From: Pyrenopolyporus hunteri
Lineage: Eukaryota; Ascomycota; Sordariomycetes; Xylariales; Hypoxylaceae
Reading direction: 5' to 3'
DNA: 64,000 nt
Assembly (NCBI GenBank): GCA_902806595.1
Contig: CADCXC010000001.1
Span: 62,001 to 126,000 of the forward strand
The position numbers were made by a program, and so were the translations under genes. Shown here piece after piece: positions 46,435-56,254 of the stretch. Every line of letters begins with the position of its first letter. Position 1 is the stretch's first letter. Below the pieces are notes generated by a model. That model had not been told where the DNA came from. It was given only the letters and a program-made list of their open reading frames with translations, and searched no databases.

Positions 46435-48365
46435 TCTATTACCTACCGGTATATAAGGTGATGAAAATTGCAAGTTCCCAAATTGTACTGGGTCGAAAAC
46501 AATCTGTATGTACTGTATGTATCGTATGAGGTATCAGTTCTAAGCACGCATGTACCTACCCACCTGCCCTAGTATTATACTGTACAAAGTACGTGGGCTA
46601 CTTGCACCGAGAAAAAAAAATAGCCCTGCGAAGCGCGTCCCATTGGACTTCCCAACCTTCTATCGATTTAGCGCACTAGATTACTTACACTAGCAGCTAA
46701 AAGCTGGTGAGTGGGCTTTCCCATTAGCACGTCACCAATCAGCTTAACCAGAATTCTGACTTGTTCTGCCCCTAGTCGGGCCTTAGTTAAGAGAAGCCTG
46801 TATTGCACAATATTAAACCCCCCCTGCTCGGGTTTCCCTTGGGTCAGACAACTTTGATTTACAACGCTTACTTTTGCCGGATACTTCTCACACAATACCC
46901 TTCCCACCTTTAACCTTTTTCCACCTTCAACTTTTTTTTTTCTTCTCTTATTCGCCTGGGGTTTTCTAATTCCCTTGCCGCCTATCTAACCCACTGCCCT
47001 CGGCTGAAGAGAAGAGATACCTACCCGGGATAGAGAGAGAGAGAAAAGAAAAAAAAAAAAGAAGGGAACTCGATCCGTGCGAGGCTAGGTTTCTGTTTCC
47101 TTCTTCTTTTTTTTCTTCTTCTGAATATCTTTCTATCTCTCTATCTCTCTGCGGGCTCAAGGTTCTCAACGAGCCAAACGAGCTACCGTGGCAACTGTCG
47201 TTTCCGCAACTCGACCATATTGCAAAAACCTTGTTTCGGTAAGCGCTGCCAAAACTCGTTGACAAACTACCTAAACTTGCTCTCTGGTTCCTTTTTTCCA
47301 TTCACTGTACCTTTTTTTTTCCCTGCGTCGCGCCTGACAACTACCCTCTTTTATTCTTATTTTTTTCCACCCTTTCCCTTTTCAGCGCGTAATAACCCGC
47401 GCACCAATTGGACTTTTTGGTCTCGGCAAACTCGACAAACTCCCTCCTGTAATGTAGATTGGCGATTCCATCCCACACCCTGCGATTTCCTATTTCCCGA
47501 ATAGGAACCCTATTGGGTCTCAAGGCATCTTCCACTTTCTTCACTGGGTACATAATACTTCACCACACACTTTACTTCACTACACTTTACCTAACGCAGG
47601 GACACAATTACTTCGCACCGTACTTCGCACAATATATCGCATAACACTTCGCACAGCACTTCGCACTTCACACTTCACATCTCTTTAGTCTACTCCCCAA
47701 CTCCCCATCCGCGGCCACGCTTAGACACTTCTTAGAAACCCTTTCCCCATTGAATTGGTTCCCTATTATTTTACTAACTCTTATCGCCTAGAGCTAGTCT
47801 CTTCTACCTCCACTCTTCGGCATCAGAGACAGTCTTCTTCGCCTAGCCTATACATAGAATCGTTACGGACAAGATTCGCCACACTATCGACTTTGGCAGA
47901 GAATATACGAAGCCGACCAAGTCTTCCTGCGCGTCTTGCCCTGGGCACAAGGCTTCTTGACATCTTCACCCATTGACGCCTTGGTGATAGTCGTGCTTAA
48001 CTTGTGAGTTCCCCATTTCTCTCTTTTCCCCGACAGTTTAAAGAACAGCACGCGACGCGACCCAGCTTTGGTATACTGTTACTTCAAACTCCTAGTTGCT
48101 TTGTCAGCGCGAGTTAGTTGTCTGCTTAACGAACAAGAAACAGATTAGCTACTAGTCTTGACGTCAAATACATACTGTGTCGCATCGCATTGCTGTGTAG
48201 GGGTCTCCCCCTAAATCAGTATGCTGTTCATACTCTCACATACTAGAGGTTCCTTTCTTATATACGTACTTACTAACCACTCTGTAGTTGTATAGGCCAA
48301 TCTCTCTTAAATCCTACTGATTGGTCTTGACCCACCTACGGGTTCGAACGTCTATATTATCAACC

Positions 48366-48678
48366 ATGGATGGGGAGGATAAGCAAAAGCTATCCCCCGC
48401 CAACACGGAGGAGAAAGAGACAGTTGAGTCTACAGTTGACGAGAAGTAAGCGCGCGCACTCCTTCCTATCCCATCTGATCTCATCTTTTCCGTTTCCTTT
48501 TTCCCCAATTGCGCCTCCTCTTACCTCTGCTTCCTACTATTGGCCTATCAGTAGCACGATCCTGCAAGCTATTGTAGGCTCATTGATACACATATCCGTC
48601 CCCACTAGCGGTTCGAAGAGACTTCAGGCCTCGTTGCAAACTCCCACAACTTCAAATCTATGGAGCTGCCACGGGTAG
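48366..48678 (+). CDS. Doubtful small two-exon ORF (68 aa)
   Basis: ATG at 48366 opens a charged stretch (MDGEDKQKLSPANTEEKETV...) up to donor GTAAGC (48446). An acceptor CTATCAG at 48552 would join it in frame to a 41-residue end finishing NLWSCHG. The frame works but I recognise nothing. It may instead be an upstream ORF in the leader of the 49011 gene: unspliced, the first part is a 27-codon ORF. Treat it as a lead, not as a called gene. Confidence 0.2.
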
Positions 48679-49010
48679 CGGGTCGTCCTTTCCAGCGGCT
48701 GTTTATCTCTCTCGACTGACGGATATAACGTCGAATATATCAGCAGTCGCAAGATCTACCCAAGTCACCACATCCTTCATCCCCCATCCCCCATCCCCCA
48801 TCCCTCAACCCCACCATCAACCTTGTAACCTTACACCGGAGTTGCTTCTATACAGGTACCTATCAGCCAAGTCAAACAAGACTCTCCCTACATCTACCCA
48901 CATCTGCCCACATCTACCCGGGGATTGATAATTCCCTACTTCACCAACCTAACTCGCAAAAATTCCTAACTCTTATCGTTATCAACATTTCCAAAGAGAC
49001 ACCGGCTAAC

Positions 49011-50954
49011 ATGGCACGAAGACGCACTGTTCCCGTCCACCCAAAGCAACCCACACCGTCGGAGGAATCCGCGCCGGCTAAAGACGGAACTGAAACAGTA
49101 AACAACGATGCTGAATTAAGCTCGCCGCCTGAAAGTAGCTCGGTATCCAGCGTCAACCCTGACATGTTGGGCGACGAGATCGTCGTCGGCACTCGCGCCA
49201 ACGGCAACAAGTCTCCTGCGCGCCGGGTCGCCTCTGAGCGGGGAGACGTCGACATGCCCGACGCCGAAGAGGAGGAAGAGCCCGTATCGCACTATCCCAA
49301 GCGCAAACGCGCATCCATTTACAATAACCTCGGCGACGAAGAGCTAGAGAATAGTCAGGTAAAGGACGTGGAAGATACGGAGGAAGGGTCGATCAAAGAG
49401 AAGCCCCGGCCGAGAATCGAGGACAAGCACGTACCCGTTGGTTATTGGCGCCAATCCCCGGTACCTCAAGTGGAAGGGAAGCACATGGTGGTCGGATTCA
49501 TTGACGTGCGCGACCGTTTACGGACCCGTATAAGGCCGAGGTCCCTCGGAGGCGACCTCATCAATCTTCGGCTCTTTCCCATCCCCGCTGGCCCGGGCGG
49601 TAGTTGGGTAACCTTTTCGGGCACCGTATTTCTCGACCACCTCGTGGGCCATGATCACAACGTGATCAAGGAGTATGTGAAGGTCCGAGCTGAGACGCTT
49701 GACGACCCCTCGGAGGAGGCTGATCGGGCAGCGATACTCGAGGCACAACGTCGCCTGGAACTCAACCCCCCGCCCGAGACCCCGCAACCTCCTGGTATAG
49801 CATGGGGTCTTGTTATCCCCGAGCAGACACAGAATGGTCGCCCCGAAGCTAAGCGCCGCCGTTACGGTAGCAGCGTTGGCACTATCGCGGAGCGAGCTGA
49901 GCGCAACGAACAGGAGCAGGTGGAGCGCGCCGAACGTGCTGAGCGTCATGAGCGCCATGAACGTTTCCCGATTGCCCCCCAGCCGCAGCCAGAGATCCCG
50001 CAGTCGCCGCGAAAGCCTACTCGCATTCTCGTCGGCTGCTGGAGCAAGTCTAGCGCCCCCAAAATTGAGGACAAACTCGCCGTTTACGGTATCCTGGGTG
50101 CTAACGACATGTTCCGAGTGAAGCTCGTCCGCGAGACGATGGACGGCCGGTTCATTAACGACAACTTCCCAAATGGGGCTGGAGCCTTGTGGATCTCATA
50201 CGACGAAGTCATCTTTGTCAACCATCTAAAGCAGCTCTCCAGGCCTGAGGTCAAAGAATACGTCCGTATCCGCCAAGCGCAGATCGATGCCGGCGAGACC
50301 AAGGAGGAGAAGGTCGCGAACGAGACAAAGGCGGTTCACCAGGCCCAAGCCCGGGCGCGGTCGCTTGCGGCTGCTAGTCCCCCCAAAGTTCCCGGTCAAA
50401 GCCACGCTGGAACTGGCGCGTCATCCGATCCTAGCCGCGAAGATGTTCGCGATACCCATGAACCGAGACAGGCCCGACGCGAACTTCCGTCTCGAAACAT
50501 CGAGTCTGCGCAGCCGGCCCGACACGCCCACGCCGATGTGGATATTCGACAGGCCAGCCGCAATCCTAGCAACGACCCGATCGAACGCGTCCAGGGATAC
50601 GCCAACCGCGAAATTGCGAGAATGGAAGCTATCCAGCTACGTACCGATCGCCACCAGGCCACCCGAAATTCGACGATGGATCCCAGACACATCCCGAACA
50701 TGCACGACACTCGACGAGATTTCGACGAAAATGTTCTCAAGATGAATCAAATCTGGGAAGCTCAAGAAAGCATGAGAATGGGCCCGGTTCATCGTCATAA
50801 TAACGGAGATGTTATGATGCATCAAGGTATCAAATACGAGAGGAAGTCCAACGGGCCTTTCAAAGATAGGTTGGTGAGCCAGGGTACCATCATTAATATT
50901 GACGGCGAGGACTACGTCGAATATCGCGTCCTCACGAAACCGTCGTTCTTCTGA
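49011..50954 (+). CDS. Uncharacterised protein with an internal duplicated domain (647 aa)
   Basis: A single exon. A Ser/Glu-rich N-terminus with a basic cluster KRKR (97-100) leads to two copies of an about 88-residue domain, at 141-230 and 339-426. Both share V-G-x-W-x-x-S-x-x-P, E-x-K, a D-x-x-R strand, I-N...F-P, G...W-x-(T/S), V-F/IF...H-L and a closing KEYV-(K/R)-(V/I)-R. The link between them contains KRRR (281-284) and an ERAER/ERHER-type charged helix. The C-terminal 200 residues are polar, ending in a short strand-rich segment (IKYERKSNGPFKDR, NIDGEDYVEYRVL). The basic clusters suggest a nuclear protein. I do not recognise a characterised family. The reading frame stays open upstream of the ATG, so a spliced upstream exon is possible. 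Confidence 0.8.
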   Translation: MARRRTVPVHPKQPTPSEESAPAKDGTETVNNDAELSSPPESSSVSSVNPDMLGDEIVVGTRANGNKSPARRVASERGDVDMPDAEEEEEPVSHYPKRKRASIYNNLGDEELENSQVKDVEDTEEGSIKEKPRPRIEDKHVPVGYWRQSPVPQVEGKHMVVGFIDVRDRLRTRIRPRSLGGDLINLRLFPIPAGPGGSWVTFSGTVFLDHLVGHDHNVIKEYVKVRAETLDDPSEEADRAAILEAQRRLELNPPPETPQPPGIAWGLVIPEQTQNGRPEAKRRRYGSSVGTIAERAERNEQEQVERAERAERHERHERFPIAPQPQPEIPQSPRKPTRILVGCWSKSSAPKIEDKLAVYGILGANDMFRVKLVRETMDGRFINDNFPNGAGALWISYDEVIFVNHLKQLSRPEVKEYVRIRQAQIDAGETKEEKVANETKAVHQAQARARSLAAASPPKVPGQSHAGTGASSDPSREDVRDTHEPRQARRELPSRNIESAQPARHAHADVDIRQASRNPSNDPIERVQGYANREIARMEAIQLRTDRHQATRNSTMDPRHIPNMHDTRRDFDENVLKMNQIWEAQESMRMGPVHRHNNGDVMMHQGIKYERKSNGPFKDRLVSQGTIINIDGEDYVEYRVLTKPSFF

Positions 50955-51763
50955 AGGCAGCGCTCTCCCACGACTCTTCGTGGCTTTAGTTCGTCTCACC
51001 CCAGAACGATATAAACGGCGAGAGACCAAACAAGGATTCCTATGGAAATACGATCATCCGTCTTGGGATGAATAATACGAAGTCTTAAGGGAGACTCTAG
51101 GAGAATGGCGTTGCGGAGGAGGTCAGCTGCAAAAAGGCTACTAATTCATGATTCAAGGCGGATGTGGAGGGTGCATTCGGCCAGCGTAGCACATTATGTA
51201 TAATTAGGCACCCAAGATATCACGAGAGGCGGTAGTTCCCCCGACGGGAGCGCGGCGGCATTCTCGATACAGGCGTCCGGTGAATTCTCGATACCGCCCC
51301 GCAGCATTGTTTCATGAGAATCACGATAAGTCATCATACGGTTCGTTTATATCACATAGCTTTAATCGCCGTTTTTCGTGTTTTCGTAGTGAACGTCATG
51401 TCTGTAAATGTAAAAGCGTCCGTGTTGTAATCTTCTTGCCAAGGCAGAGAGTCAGGGAGTTATCATCGTTATCAGATATTCTTCCTAGCTTTCACGATTC
51501 TTCTTCTCTGGTCGCCTTTCCCGTGTCATATTTACCGATACGGAATTCGGGGACTGGGGAGCATATAGAGGGAATCACGATTCGCTAGATTTCACGATTA
51601 AACTAGGTAAGAACTTGAACCGTAAGCCTAATCCATTCGCTTCCACGCGCTATTCATCACCTCATCCTTCCATCCCCTGATTCCCCTGGCTCCTTCGTCT
51701 TCTCTCGAGTCCCACCACCCCATTCCATCCTATCCTTGTCCTTGTCCTTCCCTTCCCTTCCGC
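50955..51763. other. Convergent intergenic region
   Basis: 809 bp between converging genes, with several ATCACGATT-like short repeats (51300-51600). No gene. Confidence 0.4.
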
Positions 51764-52375
51764 TCAGCGGGACGCTCGAGCTCCCAAGAGCTCCAGCAGA
51801 ATAAACGCGATTATGCAGGCGACGTTCGCGACGATGAGGCAGAGCACCCCGGTCGAAAGTTCCCTCTGGCGGAACACGGTGCTGCCGCCGAAACCCTGGA
51901 GCTTGTCCCGGCGCGTGTCGTTCTTTACGTTCTCGTAGTAGGCCGAGTGGTCGTGCATCACGATGTGCTTCGTAGCGGCCTGCCCCTCGGCGGGCTTAGC
52001 CGTATCGTCCGAGACGATCTTGCTTCCCATTTTGCTTTCGGGAGAGGGCTTGGTGCTGGTGCCGGCGCCGGCGGGTTTGAACTCGGCCTTGGGTGGCTGC
52101 ATATCGGACGCGAGCGATCTTCGTGCTGGTTGTTGGCGTGGCGGCGGGACTGGGTCGTCGCGGCTTGGCTTATCGTGCGTGATGGTTTCCTCGGATGACC
52201 GCGCGGATGAGAGACGTTCGCAGAAATCGTAGAGCGCGAGGGCGGATTTTTTGGTTCCTTCGTCTAGGTAATCCGCTTCTGCCAGTATTCTTTTGAGATC
52301 TACCACCTCTCTGTCTCTCCTTTCTTGGGTGTCGCCGTTGACGGCTTCCGCGTTCCTAGCCCCACGCCAGGACAT
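51764..52375 (-). CDS. Unrecognised tail-anchored protein (203 aa)
   Basis: A single open frame. A charged helical N-terminus (RDREVVDLKRILAEADYLDE, then TKKSALALYDFCERL) leads to a long Pro/Ser/Lys-rich linker. The last residues are one hydrophobic helix (TGVLCLIVANVACIIAFILL) followed by a short basic end GARASR. This is the layout of a tail-anchored ER or mitochondrial outer-membrane protein inserted by the GET route. I do not know the family. The start is the second in-frame ATG; the first would add nine residues. Confidence 0.65.
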   Translation of the reverse strand: MSWRGARNAEAVNGDTQERRDREVVDLKRILAEADYLDEGTKKSALALYDFCERLSSARSSEETITHDKPSRDDPVPPPRQQPARRSLASDMQPPKAEFKPAGAGTSTKPSPESKMGSKIVSDDTAKPAEGQAATKHIVMHDHSAYYENVKNDTRRDKLQGFGGSTVFRQRELSTGVLCLIVANVACIIAFILLELLGARASR

Positions 52376-52716
52376 TGTTATCGCTATCTGGATAACGTAC
52401 AACCTACCTACCTACCTATATAGTATATACCTACGGTTTTTACCTCTTTGGTATGAGTACTCCTAGTCCTATTTTCGGGCAGCAACGCATAGAAGGCTGA
52501 CGGGGCAACGGAGGGAATTTCCAATGTCAATGTACTCGTATGTTCCGCTGAACAGGAAGGAGCTTACATTTCAACCACGAAAACCGAATCTACCGTTCGA
52601 TTAGGTACTTAGTAAACAACAAACCTCGCAATTTACCTAATACCTCATCTCCGCTCTCTCTCCTCAGGTACCTAACTCAACTCAACTATGTAGGTAGGTA
52701 CCTACATGCACCTCAC
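52376..52716. other. Intergenic, 341 bp
   Basis: Promoter of the tail-anchored gene and 3' end of the alkyltransferase gene, with a palindromic GTAGGTAGGTACCTAC (52691-52705 area). Nothing else. Confidence 0.45.
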
Positions 52717-53428
52717 CTATACAAACGCCGCCCACGGAGTCCCCAGCACCCTGCCTTTCTCATCTATCCTGACGCCCTCGCCGCGCAGGAGCCTGCGCTT
52801 CTCGTCGATGGTGATGCCCTCGCCGTCCTTGGGCCACTTGCCCTTGAAGCCGCCCAGCGTGCCGCCCGTCGCCACGACGCGGTGGCACGGCACCTCGGGC
52901 GCGAACGGGTTGCGTCTCAGGGCGTTCCCGACGGCCCGCGGGGACGAGCCTAGGTGTGCGGAGAGCAGCGCGTACGTAGATACGTGGCCCCGGGGGATCT
53001 GGCAGAGAAGGCTCCACTGTATTTATAGATAGGTAGACGGGTCAGTGACTGTTCCCTTGCGGTGGCGAGACTTTTTTTTGGATTATTGGGTCTTTGGGAC
53101 GGAGTAAGAGGATGGATCAAGTCTTGAGTTGAGTTGCCGAGGAAAGTCTCATGCGTCCCCTGCCACACATATGATACGGGAACGAGGCGATAGGGGTATC
53201 GGTATATTGGACTAAAAACTAGGTACTCTAGAAACTTACAACTTTCTTTTCAAAAGGTGTGCGGTTTGATTCTTCAATGCGTCGTAATTGCGTCTCCATG
53301 CCTTCGGGGATAGAGACGGGCTTCTCGGACACGAAGTCCATGGGAACAGGCTTGATGACCTTCCGCGGCAGAGGGATAGCGGCTTCCTTGGCTTCGTCTG
53401 TGCGCTTGCGTTTCACTCCAACAGCCAT
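52717..53428 (-). CDS. O6-alkylguanine-DNA alkyltransferase (MGMT-type)
   Basis: Two exons, 53428-53240 and 53016-52717 (223-bp intron, phase 0), giving 162 aa. The DNA-binding fold is complete: IPRGHVSTYALLSAHLGS, the RAVGNALRRNPF recognition helix, and the active site EVPCHRVVATGG with the acceptor Cys107. The presence of Cys separates it from alkyltransferase-like (ATL) proteins, which have Trp there. It has only the C-terminal catalytic domain after a Lys-rich N-terminus (KRKRTDEAKEA), so it lacks the N-terminal ribonuclease-H-like domain of full MGMT. It should remove O6-methylguanine in the nucleus by a suicide reaction. Whether this short form is active is inference. Confidence 0.92.
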
Positions 53429-54704
53429 GGCGTTTATATTCCCAGGGGCTTCGAATCCAGTAGAGCCAATGCGAGATTTGGAGGTGGTAGAATTTCGTAG
53501 ATATCTGTTTAAGAACGTGTTTGAAGTGGATGGGTATCACCCTAGAATTAGCCCCTAGTTTGATAATTACTATGGCTTTAGATATAGAGAGTTGTATAGT
53601 ACGTTGCTAATTTATTTTGGATTGATATGAGCGTATAAGGAATGGAGTCATGAACTATATAATTCTAAGCATCGGCCTGACTCACCGCGTCATGTCAAAG
53701 AAAGGGCGCGTCTGCCCCTCACGATGACGCGACGCCAAGTCACATGACTTAGAAAGGAGGATTACCTTAGATAAGCTAATTATATAATCAAAGGGGGAAA
53801 AGGGGCAAATTACCCCTGAATATGGCTGTCCATGAGAAGATATATTTTCGAATCTAGGTACGTAAAATGAACGAAGATTCGACTAGGTGGCCCTGAAGAA
53901 ATTTTAATGACAAGGGATTAGTCTCTCTGTACCCAAGCTTGAAAACAGTTTGTTTTCGCTGTTCTCCGTGATGAAGTTATGGAATAGAATGAATATTGGC
54001 CTGGTCGATTGCATGGTAGCCTATACGGATCAGTCTCGGCAAGATGAGATGTAGTATCAGGCAGTAACTGCAGTCTTCCCGTTCCAGTCGTCATAGGTCG
54101 CGGGTCGCGTCTAGAATCTGGACTACAACTTTTTAGCGCTTTCGACGTAGATTGGGAAAAGAATTGGAACCGTCTGCAAGAGTAGAATGGTGGCAAGAGA
54201 AGAAAACGGACGCAATAGCTTTATGGAATGTACCCGTCGTGCGGGTGCAGCGTAGGCGTCTGTGTGAGCAGCGTGATCGATTCCATGAGGCTTCTGATCA
54301 TTAATATGCGTAACCTGGATTAATGCTCGGAGTATAGGTGAAAATACTTCATGGCGGACCCTCTCGTACGTATTGGTAGAAATTAGACTAAATTCAGTAT
54401 ACACCGTACGGCCGACTACCTTACCTACAGGTACCTATCTAGGTGCCTTTGAATTAGATTCCAAGGGTGCAGGTGATTTAGTAATCGTACCTGTGCTGCC
54501 GGATATTAATTCTCGGTCTCGATTCATTGGGGCTGTGACTATGGGGGTTATCGGGTAGAAATAACCTGGGGTGCACATTTCGTAGCGATTAAACGGGTAT
54601 CAATTTCATTAATAGCGACGGTAATAAGGCCAAGTGTGCCTGTAGCTATATCTGAGTAGCTACTCCACTCCGCACATATCCTTGGGTCCGTCTGGATTCT
54701 CCGC
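53429..54704. other. Intergenic, 1.3 kb
   Basis: Between the alkyltransferase gene and the 3' end of the Hub1-domain gene. AT-rich at 53560-53900; no supported gene. Confidence 0.4.
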
Positions 54705-55538
54705 TTAATCGCCGGTGTCGACTTCCAGATCTAACTGGGCTCCGTTGCTAATCTCGTAGTCGGCGAGGGTAAGCATGTCCTTGAATGGTCGCTGTCCTTG
54801 TCTCTTCAGCAAGATCTCGTGAGGTTCCCGACCGATGCGAGCGGCGACCATGATCTTAAACTCCTTGATGCGGTCTGAAGCGAAGCATGGGATGGCTGCC
54901 TTGGTACCCAAGCGGTCGTTGACGTGAACGATGATCATCTCTTCGCCACCACCGGTGGATGCTGGGGGTGCTCGAGCCGGCGGTTGGGAGGTGTCCTCAT
55001 TGCCAGATTTAGACTTGTGCTTCTTGGTGGATGATGATGTCCCGGATTCGCGTTCGCGTTCGCGTTCTCGTCGACGCGGGGACGGTGACCGATTTCGGTA
55101 GCCTCTGAACGATCCGCCACGTCTATCGTCCCCTCGGTCTTCTAACTCGTCTCGGCGCTTATCCTTGTACTTGAAACCGCCGAATCCCTTCTTCGGTCGT
55201 GGTCGGTCTCGGTCTCTGCCCGCATCTTTATCCTCGTCTCTTCGGTCTGAATCTCTATCCCCGCGATCGCCGCCTCGTCTTCCTGGATCCGAGTCTCGTC
55301 CTAATCGATCAGAGTGGTCTTTATTCTGATCTCTTCGATCCCTCCAAGATTCACGCTCCGTAGGCCGATTTCTGTCTTCATCTCGAGCTCGGTAACTGTC
55401 GCTTCTTCGATAGCTATCACGGTCGCGTCTGTCACGGTCGCGACGCGGCGACTGGCTTCGGTCGTCATTTCTGCTTCTTTTTGGGGGTGGCGGCGAATCG
55501 CCATGCGAGGGGCGAGGAGAAGCAAGCTTGTCCGACAT
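54705..55538 (-). CDS. HUB1: RS/RD-rich protein with C-terminal Hub1/UBL5 ubiquitin-like domain
   Basis: A single exon of 277 aa. Residues 1-185 are an Arg/Asp/Ser-rich, disordered region (RSQSPRRDRDRRDRD, RNRSPSPRRRERERERE) like splicing factors. A short Pro/Gly linker then leads to a complete Hub1 fold at 201-277: MIIVHVNDRLGTKA opens it, with DRIKEFKIMVAARIG in the middle, and FKDMLTLADYEISNGAQLDLE ends it. Hub1/UBL5 is a 73-residue modifier-like protein that binds the HIND element of Snu66 and affects alternative splicing. Here the domain is the end of a larger RS-like protein, and the usual di-tyrosine end is replaced by an acidic EVDTGD. It should be nuclear. Confidence 0.88.
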   Translation of the reverse strand: MSDKLASPRPSHGDSPPPPKRSRNDDRSQSPRRDRDRRDRDSYRRSDSYRARDEDRNRPTERESWRDRRDQNKDHSDRLGRDSDPGRRGGDRGDRDSDRRDEDKDAGRDRDRPRPKKGFGGFKYKDKRRDELEDRGDDRRGGSFRGYRNRSPSPRRRERERERESGTSSSTKKHKSKSGNEDTSQPPARAPPASTGGGEEMIIVHVNDRLGTKAAIPCFASDRIKEFKIMVAARIGREPHEILLKRQGQRPFKDMLTLADYEISNGAQLDLEVDTGD

Positions 55539-56254
55539 AGATGCGGGCGATACGATACTCTTCTAGGTTGCTGAGTATCTAGTTTTTGTCAATGGGGGTA
55601 TCTAGTTGCGTGGGTTGAAGTTGAAAGAAATTGAAAACTCGAAGCACATTGAAGTCGGCAAGATACCAAGGTACTTGGATACGTTACCTAAGGTACAATA
55701 CTAGGTACGTCTCTGCTTAGTAATGCACCACCGCAGCGTATTAGATAAGTGGGTTAGGGTTAATATTACTAATTGCCAAGATAACGGATAGTATAATATT
55801 TCCCATTAATGGATTGCGTCTCAAGAATCCATCGATATCACCACTGCCAGTTCCCAAGGACAAAAGTCGAAGTGCAAAAACACTATTAACTTGAGTGTTA
55901 CTAGTATCACTTCTTACTTGGTTACGGCTTACTCCTTTAGCGTAGCCTACAGTCATAGACAGCTCTCGTACTACATACATACAACACAGCTCCCCTTACG
56001 AACTACGCTGGTGCCTTTAATGGGTTCCAAGAGCGCCAGATCTAATAATGATATAGGTTCTTTCCCCTATATATTATTTCATACTCTGATTTTAGGTACC
56101 TATTCCAGCATCTGACCACACTAGTGGATGCCGAGCATTTTAACATTTCTCCCTGTTCTCTAGTCCTTTCTTTAAGGGGGAGGGGAGGGGAGGGTAGAAT
56201 ATCTTGGGCTTTTGGCAGACACGATATTAATTTAAGGCTTTAAGGATAATTCTG
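55539..56254. other. Intergenic, 716 bp
   Basis: Promoter of the Hub1-domain gene and terminator of the F-box gene. A G-rich tract lies at 56175-56200. No gene. Confidence 0.4.

Larger units (their letters stand above)
42462..49010. other. 6.5-kb gene-poor intergenic region
   Basis: After the SEN54 3' end I see no family-level coding signal up to about 48.3 kb. The stretch has GTAGGTAG microsatellites (45082-45099, 46412-46434), A- and T-runs (45478-45490, 45769-45780), and a long pyrimidine-rich zone (46920-47750) like a promoter and leader of a highly transcribed unit. A doubtful small gene at 48366 is listed separately. Short repeats ATCCCCC (48780-48803) and ACATCTACCC (48890-48920) precede the next start. 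Confidence 0.4.

Noticed and set aside
48366..48678. Start of a large gene joined to the 49011 frame
   Set aside because: The one acceptor I checked before 49011 that could join the 48366 exon to the 49011 frame (at 48855) does not keep phase with donor 48446. I kept it only as a low-confidence separate small ORF.
42462..49010. CRISPR array, rRNA or biosynthetic cluster
   Set aside because: I saw no regularly spaced repeats, no rRNA-like sequence and no PKS, NRPS or terpene enzymes here or elsewhere in the window.
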